Positions 8,974 through 19,387 of a stretch of 64,000 nucleotides of DNA are shown here, piece after piece; within the stretch, counting starts at the first letter, position 1, and every line of letters begins with the position of its first letter. Below the pieces are notes generated by a model, which saw only the letters and a list, made by a program, of their open reading frames with translations, was not told the DNA's origin and ran no database searches. Made by a program: the position numbers and the translations under genes. The DNA comes from an uncultured Clostridia bacterium (GTDB lineage Bacteria; Bacillota; Clostridia; TANB77; CAG-508), in the NCBI GenBank assembly GCA_928721915.1, contig CAKMVZ010000001.1, positions 608,024 through 672,023 on the forward strand, in the 5' to 3' direction.

Positions 8974-9004
8974 TTTTTAAAAATTTGTGTTCTCTATTTT
9001 TTTG
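8959..9004 (+). terminator. Attenuator-like terminator before carA
   Basis: Arms AATAGAGAGCA and TGTGTTCTCTAT, then seven T. It overlaps the end of the leader peptide frame and lies 43 bases before the carA start. Confidence 0.7.
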
Positions 9005-9046
9005 TGAAAAATTATTATTTTTTAAATAAAATAGGAGGATGTAAAA

Positions 9047-10121
9047 TTGAGAGGGTATTTAGTTTTAGAAAATGGTGAGATTTTTGAAGGGGAAAGATTT
9101 GGTACAAATAAAAATACTGTATGTGAAGTAGTTTTTAATACTGCAATGGCAGGATATATCGAAACATTTACAGATCCTTCTTATGCAGGCCAAGGTATAG
9201 TTATGACATATCCATTAATTGGAAATTATGGTGTAATTCCAGAAGATGAAGAATCAGATAGAATTTGGGCAAAAGCAGTTTTTATTCACGATTTAGCTCA
9301 ATATGAAAGTAATTTTAGAACTACTAAAAATTTAGATAGTTTTTTAAAAGAAAATGGAGTACCTGGATTATATGATATTAATACAAGAAAATTGACAAAA
9401 ATTTTAAGAGATTATGGAACTATGAAAGGTGCTATTGTTTCAGATATTAGTGATTTAGAAGGTTTAATAGAATTTATAAAAAAATATAAAGTAGAAAATG
9501 TAGTAGAAAAGGTTACATCTGAAAAAGCTATAACTTATGGAAGCACAAAACCAAAACAAATTGCTCTTTTAGATTTAGGGGCAAAGCACAATATTATAAA
9601 TTCTTTGTTAAAAAGAGGTGTAGGAGTTACTGTTTATCCTGCTGATACCTCATATGAGCAAATTTTAGCTAGAAGACCAGATGGAATAATGTTATCAAAT
9701 GGACCTCGGAGATCCAGAAGATTGCAGAGAACAAATAAAAACTATTCAAAAATTATATAAATCAAATATACCAATTCTTGGAATTTGTTTAGGACACCAA
9801 CTTATGGCATTAGCTACTGGTGCAAAAACAGGAAAATTAAAATATGGTCATAGAGGAGCAAATCATCCAGTTAAAGATTTAACTTCAAACCGTGTTTATA
9901 TTACTTCTCAAAATCATGGATATTATGTTTTAGAGGATAGTTTAGATCCAAATATTGCAGAAGTTTCTCATATAAATTTAAATGATGGAACTGTTGAAGG
10001 TATAAGATATAAAAATAAAAAAATATTTACTGTTCAATTTCATCCTGAAGCATGTCCAGGACCAGAAGATACAGCATATATATTTGATGAATTTATAGAT
10101 ATGGTTAATGGAAATAAATAA
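9047..10121 (+). CDS. carA: Carbamoyl phosphate synthase small chain; CGG+1 site
   Basis: The glutaminase subunit of carbamoyl phosphate synthase, 357 residues after correction. TTG 9047 is the start, eight bases after AGGAGG. The N-terminal small-chain domain (VFNTAMAGYIETFTDPSYAG) is followed by a class I glutamine amidotransferase domain with the nucleophile in GICLGHQLM near residue 246 and the His/Glu pair in FHPEACPGPEDT. The extra C at 9707 (CCT C GGA GAT) restores SNGPGDPED, a strongly conserved loop of this enzyme. The carB gene follows after 32 bases. Likely controlled by the leader attenuator upstream. Confidence 0.94.
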
Positions 10122-10153
10122 TTTTTAAATTAAAATTTAATTTGGAGGTCGAA

Positions 10154-13100
10154 ATGAGAAATAAAAAAATAAAAAAAGTTTTAGTAATTGGTTCAGGTCC
10201 TATTATAATAGGGCAAGCTGCAGAATTTGATTATGCGGGAACTCAAGCCTGTAGAGAACTTAAAAAAGAAGGTTTGGAAGTTGTTTTAATAAATTCAAAT
10301 CCAGCAACTATTATGACAGATAAAAATATGGCAGATAAAATTTATATTGAGCCTTTAACAGTAAAAACGGTTGAAAAAGTAATAGAAAAAGAAAAGCCTG
10401 ATAGTATTTTACCTAATTTGGGAGGTCAAACTGGTCTTAATTTAGCAATGGAACTTGCTGAAAATGGCTTTTTAGAAGAACATAATGTAAGACTTTTAGG
10501 AACTTCTCCTGAAGGAATTAGAAATGCTGAGGATAGACAATGCTTTAAAGATATGATGGAAAAAATAGGAGAGCCATGTGTCGCAAGTAAAGTTGTACAT
10601 AAAGTAGAAGATGCAGTAGAATTTGCAAAAGAAATAGGACTTCCAGTTATTATAAGACCTGCATATACTCTAGGAGGAACTGGTGGCGGAATTGCTTATA
10701 CTATGGAAGAGCTAGAAGAAATTGCAGCTAGTGGAATTAGAATGTCAAGAGTAGATGAAATTTTAGTTGAAAAATGTATTTCAGGTTGGAAAGAAATTGA
10801 ATATGAAGTAATGCGCGATAGTAGTGGAAATTGTATAACAATTTGCAATATGGAAAATATTGATCCTGTTGGAATTCATACAGGTGATAGTATAGTTGTT
10901 GCACCATCTCAAACACTTTCTAATAAAGAATACCAAATGTTAAGAACATCAAGTTTAAAAATTATTTCAAGCTTAAAGATTGAAGGTGGATGTAATGTCC
11001 AATTTGCATTAAATCCAAATAGTTTTGAATATGCAGTTATTGAAGTTAATCCTAGAGTTAGCCGTTCATCTGCCTTAGCTTCAAAAGCTACAGGATATCC
11101 AATTGCAAAAGTAGCAACAAAAATTGCACTTCGGATATACATTAGATGAAATTAAAAATGAGGTTACAGGAAAAACTTATGCTTGTTTTGAGCCAGTATT
11201 AGATTATGTTGCTTTAAAAATACCAAAATGGCCATTTAAGAAATTTTTAACAGCAGATAGAGAACTTGGAACTCAAATGAAGGCAACAGGCGAAGTTATG
11301 GCAATAGCAACTTCTTTAGAAGGAGCTTTGATGAAAGCAATTCGTTCATTAGAAGAAAACATAGATTCTCTTAATTTACCTAAGCTTAGGGATTTAAATA
11401 AAGAAGAAATTATTGAAAGACTTCATGTTAAAGATAATGAAAGAATATTTGTAATAGCAGAAGCTTTAAGACGTGGAATTTCAATAGAAGAAATTTGCAG
11501 AATTACTTTAATAGATAAATATTTTGTTGGAATAATTCAAAAAATAGTTGAAATGGAAAGAGAACTTAAAATAAATAGTTTAAATCCAGATTTATTATTA
11601 AAGGCTAAAAAATATGGTTTTACAGATAAGGTAATTTCAAGTTTAAATGGCAAAACTGAAGAAGAAATTTATGAAATGAGAATGAAGCATAATATAAAGG
11701 CTAATTTTAAATTAGTTGATACATGTAGTGCTGAATTTGAAGCAGAAACTCCATATTATTATTCATCCTATGATGAAGGAAATGAAGCTATAAGAACAGA
11801 TAAACCAAAAATAATAGTTTTAGGTTCAGGTCCAATTAGAATTGGTCAAGGAATTGAATTTGATTATTGTAGTGTTCATGGAGTTTGGGCTTTAGAAAAA
11901 GCAGGATATGAAACAATAATTATAAATAATAATCCAGAAACTGTTAGTACAGATTTTGATATTAGTAATAAGCTTTATTTTGAGCCATTAACAGAAGAAG
12001 ATGTAAGAAATGTGATTGAAGTTGAAAAACCAGATGGAGTAATAGTTCAATTCGGTGGACAAACTGCAATTAAATTAACTGCGTTTTTAAATAAAATAGG
12101 TGTTAAAATATTAGGGACATCTGCTGAAAATATGGATAGAGCAGAAGATAGAGAAGAATTTGACGAAGCTTTAGCAAAATGTGATATTTTAAGGCCAAAA
12201 GGTGGAACGATTTATACAGTAGAAGAGGCAAAAGAAGTTGCAAATAGACTTCGGATACCCAGTTTTAGTAAGACCATCGTATGTTTTAGGTGGTCAAGGA
12301 ATGGCTATTGCTTATGACGACAAGGAAATAGAAAGTTATGTTAATGAAATAAATAAAATAGCACAAGAACATCCAATTTTGGTTGATAAATATATGATGG
12401 GAAAAGAGCTAGAAGTTGATGCTATTTGTGATGGAAAAGATGTATTGATACCGGGAATTATGGAACATTTAGAAAGAGCTGGAGTTCATTCAGGTGATAG
12501 TATTTCAGTTTATCCAACTCAAACAATTGAACAAAGACATATTGATAGAATAATTGAATATACTGAAAAAATTTCAAAAGAATTAAATATAATAGGAATG
12601 GTAAATATTCAATTTATAATTTGCCAAGGAGCAGTTTATATAATTGAAGTAAATCCACGTTCTAGTAGAACAGTTCCGTATATTAGTAAAGTTACAAATC
12701 TTCCAATGATTGATATTGCAACAAATGTAATGCTAGGAAAAAAACTAAAGGATATGAAATATGGTACAGGAGTTTATAGAAAAAGTGAATATATTTGTGT
12801 TAAAATGCCAGTATTTTCTTTTGAAAAAATCAAAAATGCTGATACAAGTTTAGGTCCTGAAATGAAATCAACGGGTGAGGTTTTAGGCGTATCTAAAAAA
12901 TTATCTAGTGCACTTTTAAAAGCTTTTATTGCAAGTGGCTCAAATGTTTCAAAGCAAGGAAATATTTTAATAACTGTAAGAGATAAAGATAAACAAGAAA
13001 TGCTTCCAATTGCTCAGAAATTTTATTTAAAAGGATTTGGAATTTATGCAACAAAAGGAACTGCTAAATTTTTAGCTGATAATGGTTTAAAAGTTGAAAC

Positions 13101-13350
13101 GCTTGAGAAATTGTGGGAAGGCAAGAATTCTATAATTGATTTAATTGAAAATGGAAAAATAAATTTTGTAATAAATACACCAACGAAAGGAAAAGAGTCA
13201 AATAGAGATGGTTTTAAAATTAGAAGAATGGCAGTAGAATGCAAAATTCCATGCTTTACATCACTAGATACAGTAAATGCACTATATGAAGCTATAGAAA
13301 ATGAAGAAGATGAATCTACTTTAGAAGTTGTAGATATTACTGAGATTTAA
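10154..13350 (+). CDS. carB: Carbamoyl phosphate synthase large chain; two CGG+1 sites
   Basis: The synthetase subunit, 1064 residues after correction, matching the usual length. ATG 10154 has GGAGG six bases upstream. The two homologous ATP-grasp halves are seen: first GSGPIIIGQAAEFDYAGTQA and second GSGPIRIGQGIEFDYCSVHG, each with its NPRxSRSS/NPRSSRT motif. A C-terminal MGS-like allosteric domain follows (GIYATKGTAKFLADNG, FVINTP). The extra C lies at 11132 (CTT C GGA TAT, giving IALGYTLDEI) and 12252 (CTT C GGA TAC, giving RLGYPVLVRPSYVLGG). Four out-of-frame CGG trinucleotides in the gene cause no break. With carA it makes carbamoyl phosphate for PyrBI. Confidence 0.95.
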
Positions 13351-13360
13351 TTAAAATACA

Positions 13361-13399
13361 AAAAACACAGCTATTAATAAAAATTAGCTGTGTTTTTTA
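13361..13399 (+). terminator. Terminator of carAB
   Basis: Stem AAAACACAGCTA with TAGCTGTGTTTT and a T-run. Confidence 0.85.
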
Positions 13400-13549
13400 T
13401 GCATATTAATAATTTTTTAATTTTTATTTAAAAATTTAAAAAAATGGCTTGATATTTTAAAACAAACGTTCTATATTATATACATCTTAAAAAATATTTA
13501 TAAAATTATATTAAATTAATATTATAAACATAACATATAAGGATGTGAC

Positions 13550-14326
13550 GATGAAGATTTTTGTTTTCAGTTAACTGAAGAAGAATTTAAATTGATAAAA
13601 ACTCAATTTAATTTTATTAATAATGAAAATATAATAGATAATTCTTTAAGATCACAAATTGTGATCTTAGAAGAAAATTTATCAAAGGGAAGACATAGAA
13701 AATATTTACCATATGTTTTTACAGAACAAGGTATAGCTATGTTATCAGGAATATTGAAAAGTGATATTGCAGTAAAAGTTAGTGTTAATATCATAAGAGC
13801 TTTTATAGAAATGAGAAAATTTTTATTCTCAAATGGTAATATATTTGAAAGATTAATTAATATAGAATATAAATTACAAAATCATGATAAAAAATTCAGC
13901 GAAATATTTAATTTATTACAAATAGAAGATAATATAAAGCAAAGAATATTTTTTGAAGGACAGATATATGATGCTTATAGTTTAATCATAGATATTATAA
14001 AAAAAGCAGATGAAAAGATTTTAATAATAGATAATTATATAGATGATAGCGTGTTAAAAATGCTTTCTAAAAAGAAGAAAGATGTTGAAGTTACAATTCT
14101 AACATCAGAAAGAAGCAAAATAAGAAAAATAGATGTACAAAAATTTAATCAAGAATATCCAATTCTAAGAGTTGCTAAAACAAGTAAATATCATGATAGA
14201 TTTATAATATTAGATAATAAAGAAATGTACCATATAGGAGCTTCTATAAAAGATTTAGGTAAAAAATGCTTTGGAATTAATAGAATAGAAGATATAGAAA
14301 TTATACAAAAAATGCTAAATATATAA
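13550..14326 (+). pseudogene. ORF6N-domain protein, 5' end lost
   Basis: The frame from 13550 reads DEDFCFQLTEEEFKLIKTQF and then RKYLPYVFTEQGIAMLSGIL, the second half of the ORF6N/KilA-N type DNA-binding domain common in phages and mobile elements. The first 55 or so residues of that domain are missing and no start codon exists in frame before 13550, although a good promoter (TTGATA, 17 bases, TATATT) lies about 60-100 bases upstream. The C-terminal half (KADEKILIIDNYIDDSVLKM, then YHDRFIILDNKEMYHIG) is the phospholipase-D-like part often fused to ORF6N. Best read as a gene that lost its 5' end by deletion; translation from TTG 13592 would give only a fragment. Confidence 0.7.
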
Positions 14327-14357
14327 AAATGGTTTAATGAATTTTTGTAAAAATATC

Positions 14358-14386
14358 ATTGAATTTATAGTAGTTTGATGTTATAA
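14358..14386 (+). promoter_or_regulatory. Promoter of tmRNA gene
   Basis: TTGAAT, a 17-base spacer and TATAAT immediately upstream of the tmRNA 5' end. Confidence 0.7.
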
Positions 14387-14399
14387 TAAAAAAGCATAT

Positions 14400-14758
14400 G
14401 GGGATGTATTTGGTTTCGACAGGGTTTTAGAAATATAAATAGCGAGTAGTGGTGTGCAAGTTCCACTTAAAACAGGCACATTTAAATATAAACGCTGATA
14501 ATAACGAAGAATTAGCATACGCTGCCTAAGTTGCGGCGACGTCTTACTTTTGAAACCTACGGCAAAAGATAAGGCGACGAATTAGTAGGAAACGAAGTTA
14601 ACAAATTCTCTTTTTGTTAATGGGATTTTTTAAGAGATATCTAAAATAAAGTTTGTTTGTTAACGATATTTTAGAGAATTTTAAATAACAAACTGCACTC
14701 GGAGAAGTTTATATGGAAAAAATTTTGGACGCGAGTTCAACTCTCGCCATCTCCACCA
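14400..14758 (+). ncRNA. ssrA: tmRNA
   Basis: Transfer-messenger RNA, which rescues stalled ribosomes. The 5' end GGGGATG pairs with the 3' end CATCTCC before ACCA, forming the acceptor stem, and the T-arm GCGAGTTCAACTCTCGC is present at the 3' end. TTTGGTTTCGACAGGG follows the 5' arm as expected. The tag frame from 14494 reads ADNNEELAYAA then TAA. A genome with many shift-prone codons may depend on rescue more than usual, but that is speculation. A Rho-independent terminator follows at 14766-14811. Confidence 0.96.
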
Positions 14759-14765
14759 AAATTCA

Positions 14766-14811
14766 AAATCTCTACATTTAAGTTTTTAAAAACAATGTAG
14801 AGATTTTTTTA
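14766..14811 (+). terminator. Terminator after tmRNA
   Basis: AAATCTCTACATT pairs with AATGTAGAGATTT, then a T-run. Confidence 0.85.
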
Positions 14812-14932
14812 TTTTAAATTTGTATAATACAAATTTAAAATTTTGCTTTTTTATAGAATAACTGATAAAATTAAAATATACGTAAATAAAATTTTGGGGT
14901 TATATAAATAAAAATATAAAGGGGGTTTGATT

Positions 14933-15577
14933 ATGAAGAGGAGAGTTTTTAAAATAATTTTGGCTCTTGTTTTAATATTGGTTATTCTATTTGTAGTCAA
15001 TTTAGTAAGAAATTATATGATATTAAAGGATATTATGGACTATAGTTCATCTTTAAAAGAAAATGGTTATTCAAATTATTATTTTAAAATTCATATAAAT
15101 GATGGAAATTATGAAACAGAGATAATATCTGAGTATTATTATAAAGATAATGTTATGCTTATGAAGCATTCTTTTATGGATAATGAAACTATAGATTGGT
15201 TTAATTTTAATACTAATGAATATGAAATGATAAATAATGGGGAGACTTCAGTTGATAATAATTTATTTGAAATTTATGAAGAGCCAAATTATATATATAC
15301 TGTAGCTTTATTATCGACTAAGAGTGATTTAAAAGGCGTTTTATTAAATTATATGTTTAAACCGATAATGATTGAAAATAATTGTTACAAGATAAAACTT
15401 AATAATACAGAATATTATATTAATAAAGATACTAAAATGATTGAAAAATCAATAAGTGAAGCACAAGAAATGAATGATACTATGTCTATAGAGAAAACAG
15501 AAACTTTATATGAATTAAAAACAGATTGCGTAACTGATAAAGATGTAGAAAGACCTATTCAAACTGAAAATTCATAA
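14933..15577 (+). CDS. Membrane-anchored protein of unknown function (214 aa)
   Basis: ATG 14933 follows GGGGGT. A basic N-terminus (MKRRVFK) and a membrane helix (IILALVLILVILFVVNLV, residues 7-25) are followed by a mainly polar extracytoplasmic part with many Tyr, Asn and Glu and alternating strands (NYYFKIHINDGNYETEIISE; CYKIKLNNTEYYINKDTKMI). The build resembles outer-surface beta-rich proteins of the LolA/DUF-lipoprotein kind, but I do not recognise the family and there is no lipobox cysteine. It stands alone between tmRNA and purB, with its own terminator. No CGG codon is present. Confidence 0.7.
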   Translation: MKRRVFKIILALVLILVILFVVNLVRNYMILKDIMDYSSSLKENGYSNYYFKIHINDGNYETEIISEYYYKDNVMLMKHSFMDNETIDWFNFNTNEYEMINNGETSVDNNLFEIYEEPNYIYTVALLSTKSDLKGVLLNYMFKPIMIENNCYKIKLNNTEYYINKDTKMIEKSISEAQEMNDTMSIEKTETLYELKTDCVTDKDVERPIQTENS

Positions 15578-15597
15578 AAATAATTAAATAAAATAGA

Positions 15598-15637
15598 AAA
15601 CATCTCAAAATATAAGATTTTTGAGATGTTTTTTTGA
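15598..15637 (+). terminator. Terminator
   Basis: AACATCTCAAAA pairs with TTTTGAGATGTT, followed by a T-run. Confidence 0.85.
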
Positions 15638-15793
15638 CTAGACAAAAATATAATATAACAAAATTTGTTATAAATCCTTATTAATATTATGAATTTAAAT
15701 GGATTTATGTTGCAATTTACATAATTCTGTGATAAAATGAAAAAACTTCTAGGATTCCTAGAAAATATTTTATTTTAAGGAGGTTCTCGTATT

Positions 15794-17236
15794 ATGACGG
15801 AACGAACAGATATCTATCAATCACCACTTTGTGGACGGTATGCAAGTGAGGAAATGAAGCATCTTTTTTCATCAGATGTTAAGTTTTCAACTTGGAGAAT
15901 GCTTTGGGTAGCATTAGCCAAAGCAGAGCAAAAACTTGGGCTTGATATTACTGACAAGCAGATTGGCGAGCTTAAAGTTCATGTAAAAGATATCAATTAT
16001 GATGTGGCTAAAGCTCGTGAAAAAAAAGTGCGTCATGATGTTATGGCACATGTTTATGCTTATGGTCAGCAATGTCCAAATGCTGCAGGAATTATTCATT
16101 TAGGCGCAACATCTTGTTATGTTACAGACAATACAGATATATTGCTTATCTGTAAAGGTTTGGAATATGTAAAGAAAAAATTGTTGGGTGTAATAAAACT
16201 TCTTGCAGATTTTGCAGATGAGTATAAGAGCCAGCCAACATTGGGTTATACTCATTATCAAGCGGCTGCTCTTACAACTGTTGGTAAAAGAGCAACTTTA
16301 TGGCTTCAGAACTTTGTTGAAAATCTTGAAGAGCTGGAGTTTGTACAAAGTAAGCTTAAAATGCTTGGCTGCCGCGGAGCAACAGGGACATCAGAGACTT
16401 TCATGAAACTCTTTAATGGAGATGAAAAGAAAGTCAAAGAGTTGGATAGACTTATTTCAGAAGAATTTGGGTTTGAAAAGGTTTATCCAGTTTCTGGTCA
16501 AACCTATCCAAGAAATTTGGATGTAAGGGTTTTAAATCTTTTGGCAGAGATTGCGGTAAGTGCTCATAAGATGGCAAAAGATATTCGGCTTCTTCAGCAT
16601 GATAAAGAGATTGAAGAACCGTTTGAAAAAAATCAGATTGGTTCTTCTGCAATGGCATATAAGAGAAATCCAATGAGAAGTGAAAGAATTTGTTCATTGG
16701 CAAGATATGTTGAAAATCTTGCAGGAAATGCAATTTCTACTGCTGAAGATCAGTGGCTTGAAAGAACACTTGATGATTCTGCAAATCGCAGGATGTCTAT
16801 ACCTGAAGGATTTTTGGCAACTGATGCAATCCTTATCCTTTGTGCTAATGTAACAGATGGACTGGTTGTAAATTCGAAAGTTATCGAAAAACGTATTTAT
16901 GAAGAATTGTCATTTATGGTAACAGAGGATATTTTAATGGAGGCTGTTAAAAAAGGCGGAGATCGTCAGGAACTTCATGAAAAAATCAGGGAACATTCTA
17001 TGGAAGCTGGTAATCAGGTAAAGAGAATGGGACGTGATAATGATCTTGTTCAACGAATTGCAAATGATTCGGAATTTGGAATGAGTTTAGAAGAGATTTA
17101 CCATGTTATGAATCCTGAAAATCTTACTGGCAGGGCTGCCGGACAGGTTGAAGATTATTTAAGAGAAACTGTTAATCCGATTTTAAAGGAGAACGCGAGT
17201 TACCTTCGCACCATTGATAAAAACGTAATGGTGTAA
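15794..17236 (+). CDS. purB: Adenylosuccinate lyase, foreign codon use, in-frame CGG read as Arg
   Basis: A 480-residue lyase of the fumarase/aspartase superfamily acting twice in purine synthesis. The signature GSSAMAYKRNP and the HLGATSCYVTDN segment are intact, and the start follows AAGGAGG. Codon use differs from neighbours: many CTT, ATC, GGC, CGT/CGC and CAG codons and visibly higher GC, which suggests recent transfer from a related but less AT-rich donor. It has two in-frame CGG codons (15836-15838, LCGRYASEE; 16586-16588, DIRLLQHD), both at conserved arginines. They are the only arginine CGG codons in the window. If CGG causes a +1 shift here, this gene should be mistranslated; see findings. 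Confidence 0.95.
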   Translation: MTERTDIYQSPLCGRYASEEMKHLFSSDVKFSTWRMLWVALAKAEQKLGLDITDKQIGELKVHVKDINYDVAKAREKKVRHDVMAHVYAYGQQCPNAAGIIHLGATSCYVTDNTDILLICKGLEYVKKKLLGVIKLLADFADEYKSQPTLGYTHYQAAALTTVGKRATLWLQNFVENLEELEFVQSKLKMLGCRGATGTSETFMKLFNGDEKKVKELDRLISEEFGFEKVYPVSGQTYPRNLDVRVLNLLAEIAVSAHKMAKDIRLLQHDKEIEEPFEKNQIGSSAMAYKRNPMRSERICSLARYVENLAGNAISTAEDQWLERTLDDSANRRMSIPEGFLATDAILILCANVTDGLVVNSKVIEKRIYEELSFMVTEDILMEAVKKGGDRQELHEKIREHSMEAGNQVKRMGRDNDLVQRIANDSEFGMSLEEIYHVMNPENLTGRAAGQVEDYLRETVNPILKENASYLRTIDKNVMV

Positions 17237-17261
17237 AAAGTAATAGCTAATATTACAAAAA

Positions 17262-17310
17262 AACTCTAAGGATGCACAGCTTTAAAACTGTGCATCCTTA
17301 GAATTTTTAT
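17262..17310 (+). terminator. Terminator of purB
   Basis: CTAAGGATGCACAG pairs with CTGTGCATCCTTAG, then a T-rich tract. Confidence 0.9.
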
Positions 17311-17327
17311 TTTAAATTAAAAAATGA

Positions 17328-17356
17328 TTGACAAAGTTAGGTTGTAGTGATAAAAT
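17328..17356 (+). promoter_or_regulatory. Promoter of riboswitch transcript
   Basis: TTGACA at 17328-17333, 17-base spacer, TAAAAT at 17351-17356; the aptamer begins about ten bases further on. Confidence 0.8.
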
Positions 17357-17366
17357 TCTTAACACT

Positions 17367-17463
17367 AACAAGGGAGTAATTAGTATAATTTTTTAAAATT
17401 ATATAATAAAGTCAACATTGCGCGACTCATAGTCTGGCTTTATTTTAAATAATGAGACTTGTT
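17367..17463 (+). promoter_or_regulatory. yybP-ykoY-like (Mn2+) riboswitch
   Basis: P1 pairs AACAAG (17367) with CTTGTT (to 17463). Inside are the conserved blocks of the yybP-ykoY class: AAGGGAGTAAT near the 5' side, GTCAACATTGCG and GTCTGGCTTTAT in the middle, and TGAGACTTG at the 3' side. A terminator follows at 17526-17556 (AGATACATGC with CGTGTATCTTTTTT). This class senses Mn2+ and often controls Mn2+ exporters and P-type cation ATPases. Here dapA and dapB come first and the ATPase third. Confidence 0.75.
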
Positions 17464-17525
17464 ATATATGTTTTTAACATGTATAATAAGTTTTTAGAAA
17501 TTTTATGAAGTAAAAGTTGTTCTAA

Positions 17526-17556
17526 AGATACATGCTAAAAACGTGTATCTTTTTTG
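17526..17556 (+). terminator. Riboswitch expression-platform terminator
   Basis: Stem AGATACATGC / CGTGTATCT followed by six T. Confidence 0.8.
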
Positions 17557-17603
17557 TTTGATATAAAATTTTTTAAATTGAACTGGTTTTATTTAGTTTG
17601 GCA

Positions 17604-17632
17604 TTGATTTTTTGAATTTATTAACATATAAT
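17604..17632 (+). promoter_or_regulatory. Second promoter ahead of dapA
   Basis: TTGATT at 17604-17609, 17-base spacer, TATAAT at 17627-17632, downstream of the riboswitch terminator, so dapA may also be made without the riboswitch. Confidence 0.6.
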
Positions 17633-17726
17633 AAACCATACAAAAAGAATATAATTATATCCTTTTTTAAAGCCTAAAAGAAAAGCTTAAAATTATATTA
17701 ATGATTTTAAGTATGAGGAAAAATCT

Positions 17727-18611
17727 ATGAAAAAAATAATTTTTAAAGGCTGTGGAACAGCAATTGCAACTCCGTTTAATGAAAACAAAGTAAATTTTGA
17801 AGAATTTGGAAAACTTATTGAGAAACAAATTAAAGAAGGGGTTGACGCAATAATTGTTTGCGGTACAACTGGAGAATCTTCAACAATGACTGTAGAAGAA
17901 AGAAAGGAAACTATAAAATTTGCTATTCAAAAGGCAGAAAAACGAGTTCCAATTATTGCAGGAACTGGTGGAAACTGCACTGCAAATGTTATTGAAATGA
18001 CAAAATATGCAGAATCTGTAGGAGCAGATGGAGCTTTAATTGTTACTCCATATTATAATAAAACAACTCAAGATGGGTTAGTTATGCATTATGATGCAAT
18101 TGCAAAAGAAACTAATTTACCAATTATTTTATATAGTGTACCTAGTAGAACAGGAGTAAATATTTTACCTGAAACATGCAAAAAATTATCAAAAATTCCA
18201 AATATAGTTGCTATAAAAGAAGCTAGTGGAAATATATCTCAAATAGCAGAGATTGCAGCTTTATGCAAAGATGATTTAAAGATTTATTCTGGAAATGATG
18301 ATCAAATAGTTCCGATTCTTTCGCTTGGTGGAATTGGAGTAATTTCAGTTTTATCAAATATTGCTCCAAAATTCACACATGAAATGGTACAAGATTTTTT
18401 TAATGGAAATGTAGAAGAAGCATGTAACAAGCAATTAAAATCTTTAAAACTTACAAAAGCGTTATTTTCAGAAGTTAATCCAATTCCAGTAAAGGCGGCT
18501 TTAAATATGCTAGGATATGATTATGGAATTCCAAGATTACCTTTAGTTGAGATGACGGAAAATAAGAAAAAGGTTTTAGAAGAGGAACTTAAGAATTTTA
18601 AATTAATTTAA
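17727..18611 (+). CDS. dapA: 4-hydroxy-tetrahydrodipicolinate synthase
   Basis: A 294-residue TIM-barrel aldolase that condenses pyruvate with aspartate semialdehyde, the first step of the lysine/diaminopimelate branch. The active-site loop CGTTGESSTM, the Tyr in ILYSVPSRTG and the Schiff-base Lys in AIKEASG (near residue 163) are visible. It is followed 18 bases later by dapB. Diaminopimelate is needed for cell wall and, through dipicolinate, for spores. No CGG+1 site; the only CGG in the active-site loop is TGC-GGT, out of frame. Confidence 0.96.
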   Translation: MKKIIFKGCGTAIATPFNENKVNFEEFGKLIEKQIKEGVDAIIVCGTTGESSTMTVEERKETIKFAIQKAEKRVPIIAGTGGNCTANVIEMTKYAESVGADGALIVTPYYNKTTQDGLVMHYDAIAKETNLPIILYSVPSRTGVNILPETCKKLSKIPNIVAIKEASGNISQIAEIAALCKDDLKIYSGNDDQIVPILSLGGIGVISVLSNIAPKFTHEMVQDFFNGNVEEACNKQLKSLKLTKALFSEVNPIPVKAALNMLGYDYGIPRLPLVEMTENKKKVLEEELKNFKLI

Positions 18612-18629
18612 AAAAAGGAGGTAAGAGCC

Positions 18630-19380
18630 GTGAAAACTATTAGAATATTAATAAATGGAGCAAATCGGAAAAATGGGGCAGGAAGTTGCAAAAAAAGCTA
18701 GAATTACAGAAGGAGTAGAAGTCTTATGTGGTGTTGATGTTCATGATTCTGGAGACAATTTTTTTCCAGTATTTACAGATTTAAATGATATTGATGAAAT
18801 GCCAGATATTATAATAGATTTTTCTGTTCCAGAAGCTAGTTTTAAAATATTAGAATTTGCAAAGAAAAATAAAATTCCTATAGTAGTAGCAACAACAGGA
18901 TTTACAGATGAAGAATTAAAAAGAGTAAAAGAATATGGAAAAGAAATTCCTGTTTTTCAGTCATATAACATGAGTTATACTGTAAATATTATGAGGAAAG
19001 TAGTTTCAAAACTTGCACAAGAACTTGAAAATTATGATATAGAAATTGTAGAAACACATCATAGAAGAAAAATTGATAGTCCTAGTGGAACGGCTCTTTT
19101 ACTAGCAAATAGTATAAATGAAGCTTTAGATGGAAAAATGGAATTTGAATATGATAGACATAGCAAAAGAGAGAAAAGAAAAGATAATGAAATTGGCATT
19201 CATTCTATAAGAGGTGGAACAGAATCTGGAACTCATTCAGTATTTTTCTTTGGAGATGATGAGAGTTTAGAAGTAACTCATACTGCAACTTCAAGAGTGG
19301 TTTTTGCAACAGGTGCAATAAAAGTAGCAAAACTATTGGTACATAAGGATCCAGGAATTTATACAATGAAAGATATATAG
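18630..19380 (+). CDS. dapB: 4-hydroxy-tetrahydrodipicolinate reductase; CGG+1 site
   Basis: A 249-residue NAD(P)H-dependent reductase following DapA. GTG 18630 is the start, preceded by AAAGGAGG. The extra C at 18666 (AAT C GGA AAA) falls in the dinucleotide-binding loop and restores INGANGKMGQE; unshifted translation stops making sense after 12 residues. Downstream are the tetrapicolinate-binding motif ETHHRRKIDSPSGTALLLA and the closing HTATSRVVFATGAIKVA. An essential pathway enzyme whose very start depends on the +1 event. Confidence 0.95.
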
Positions 19381-19387
19381 TTAATAT

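Noticed and set aside
17367..17463. Lysine riboswitch for dapA
   Set aside because: The lysine aptamer blocks are absent; the conserved blocks present fit the yybP-ykoY class.
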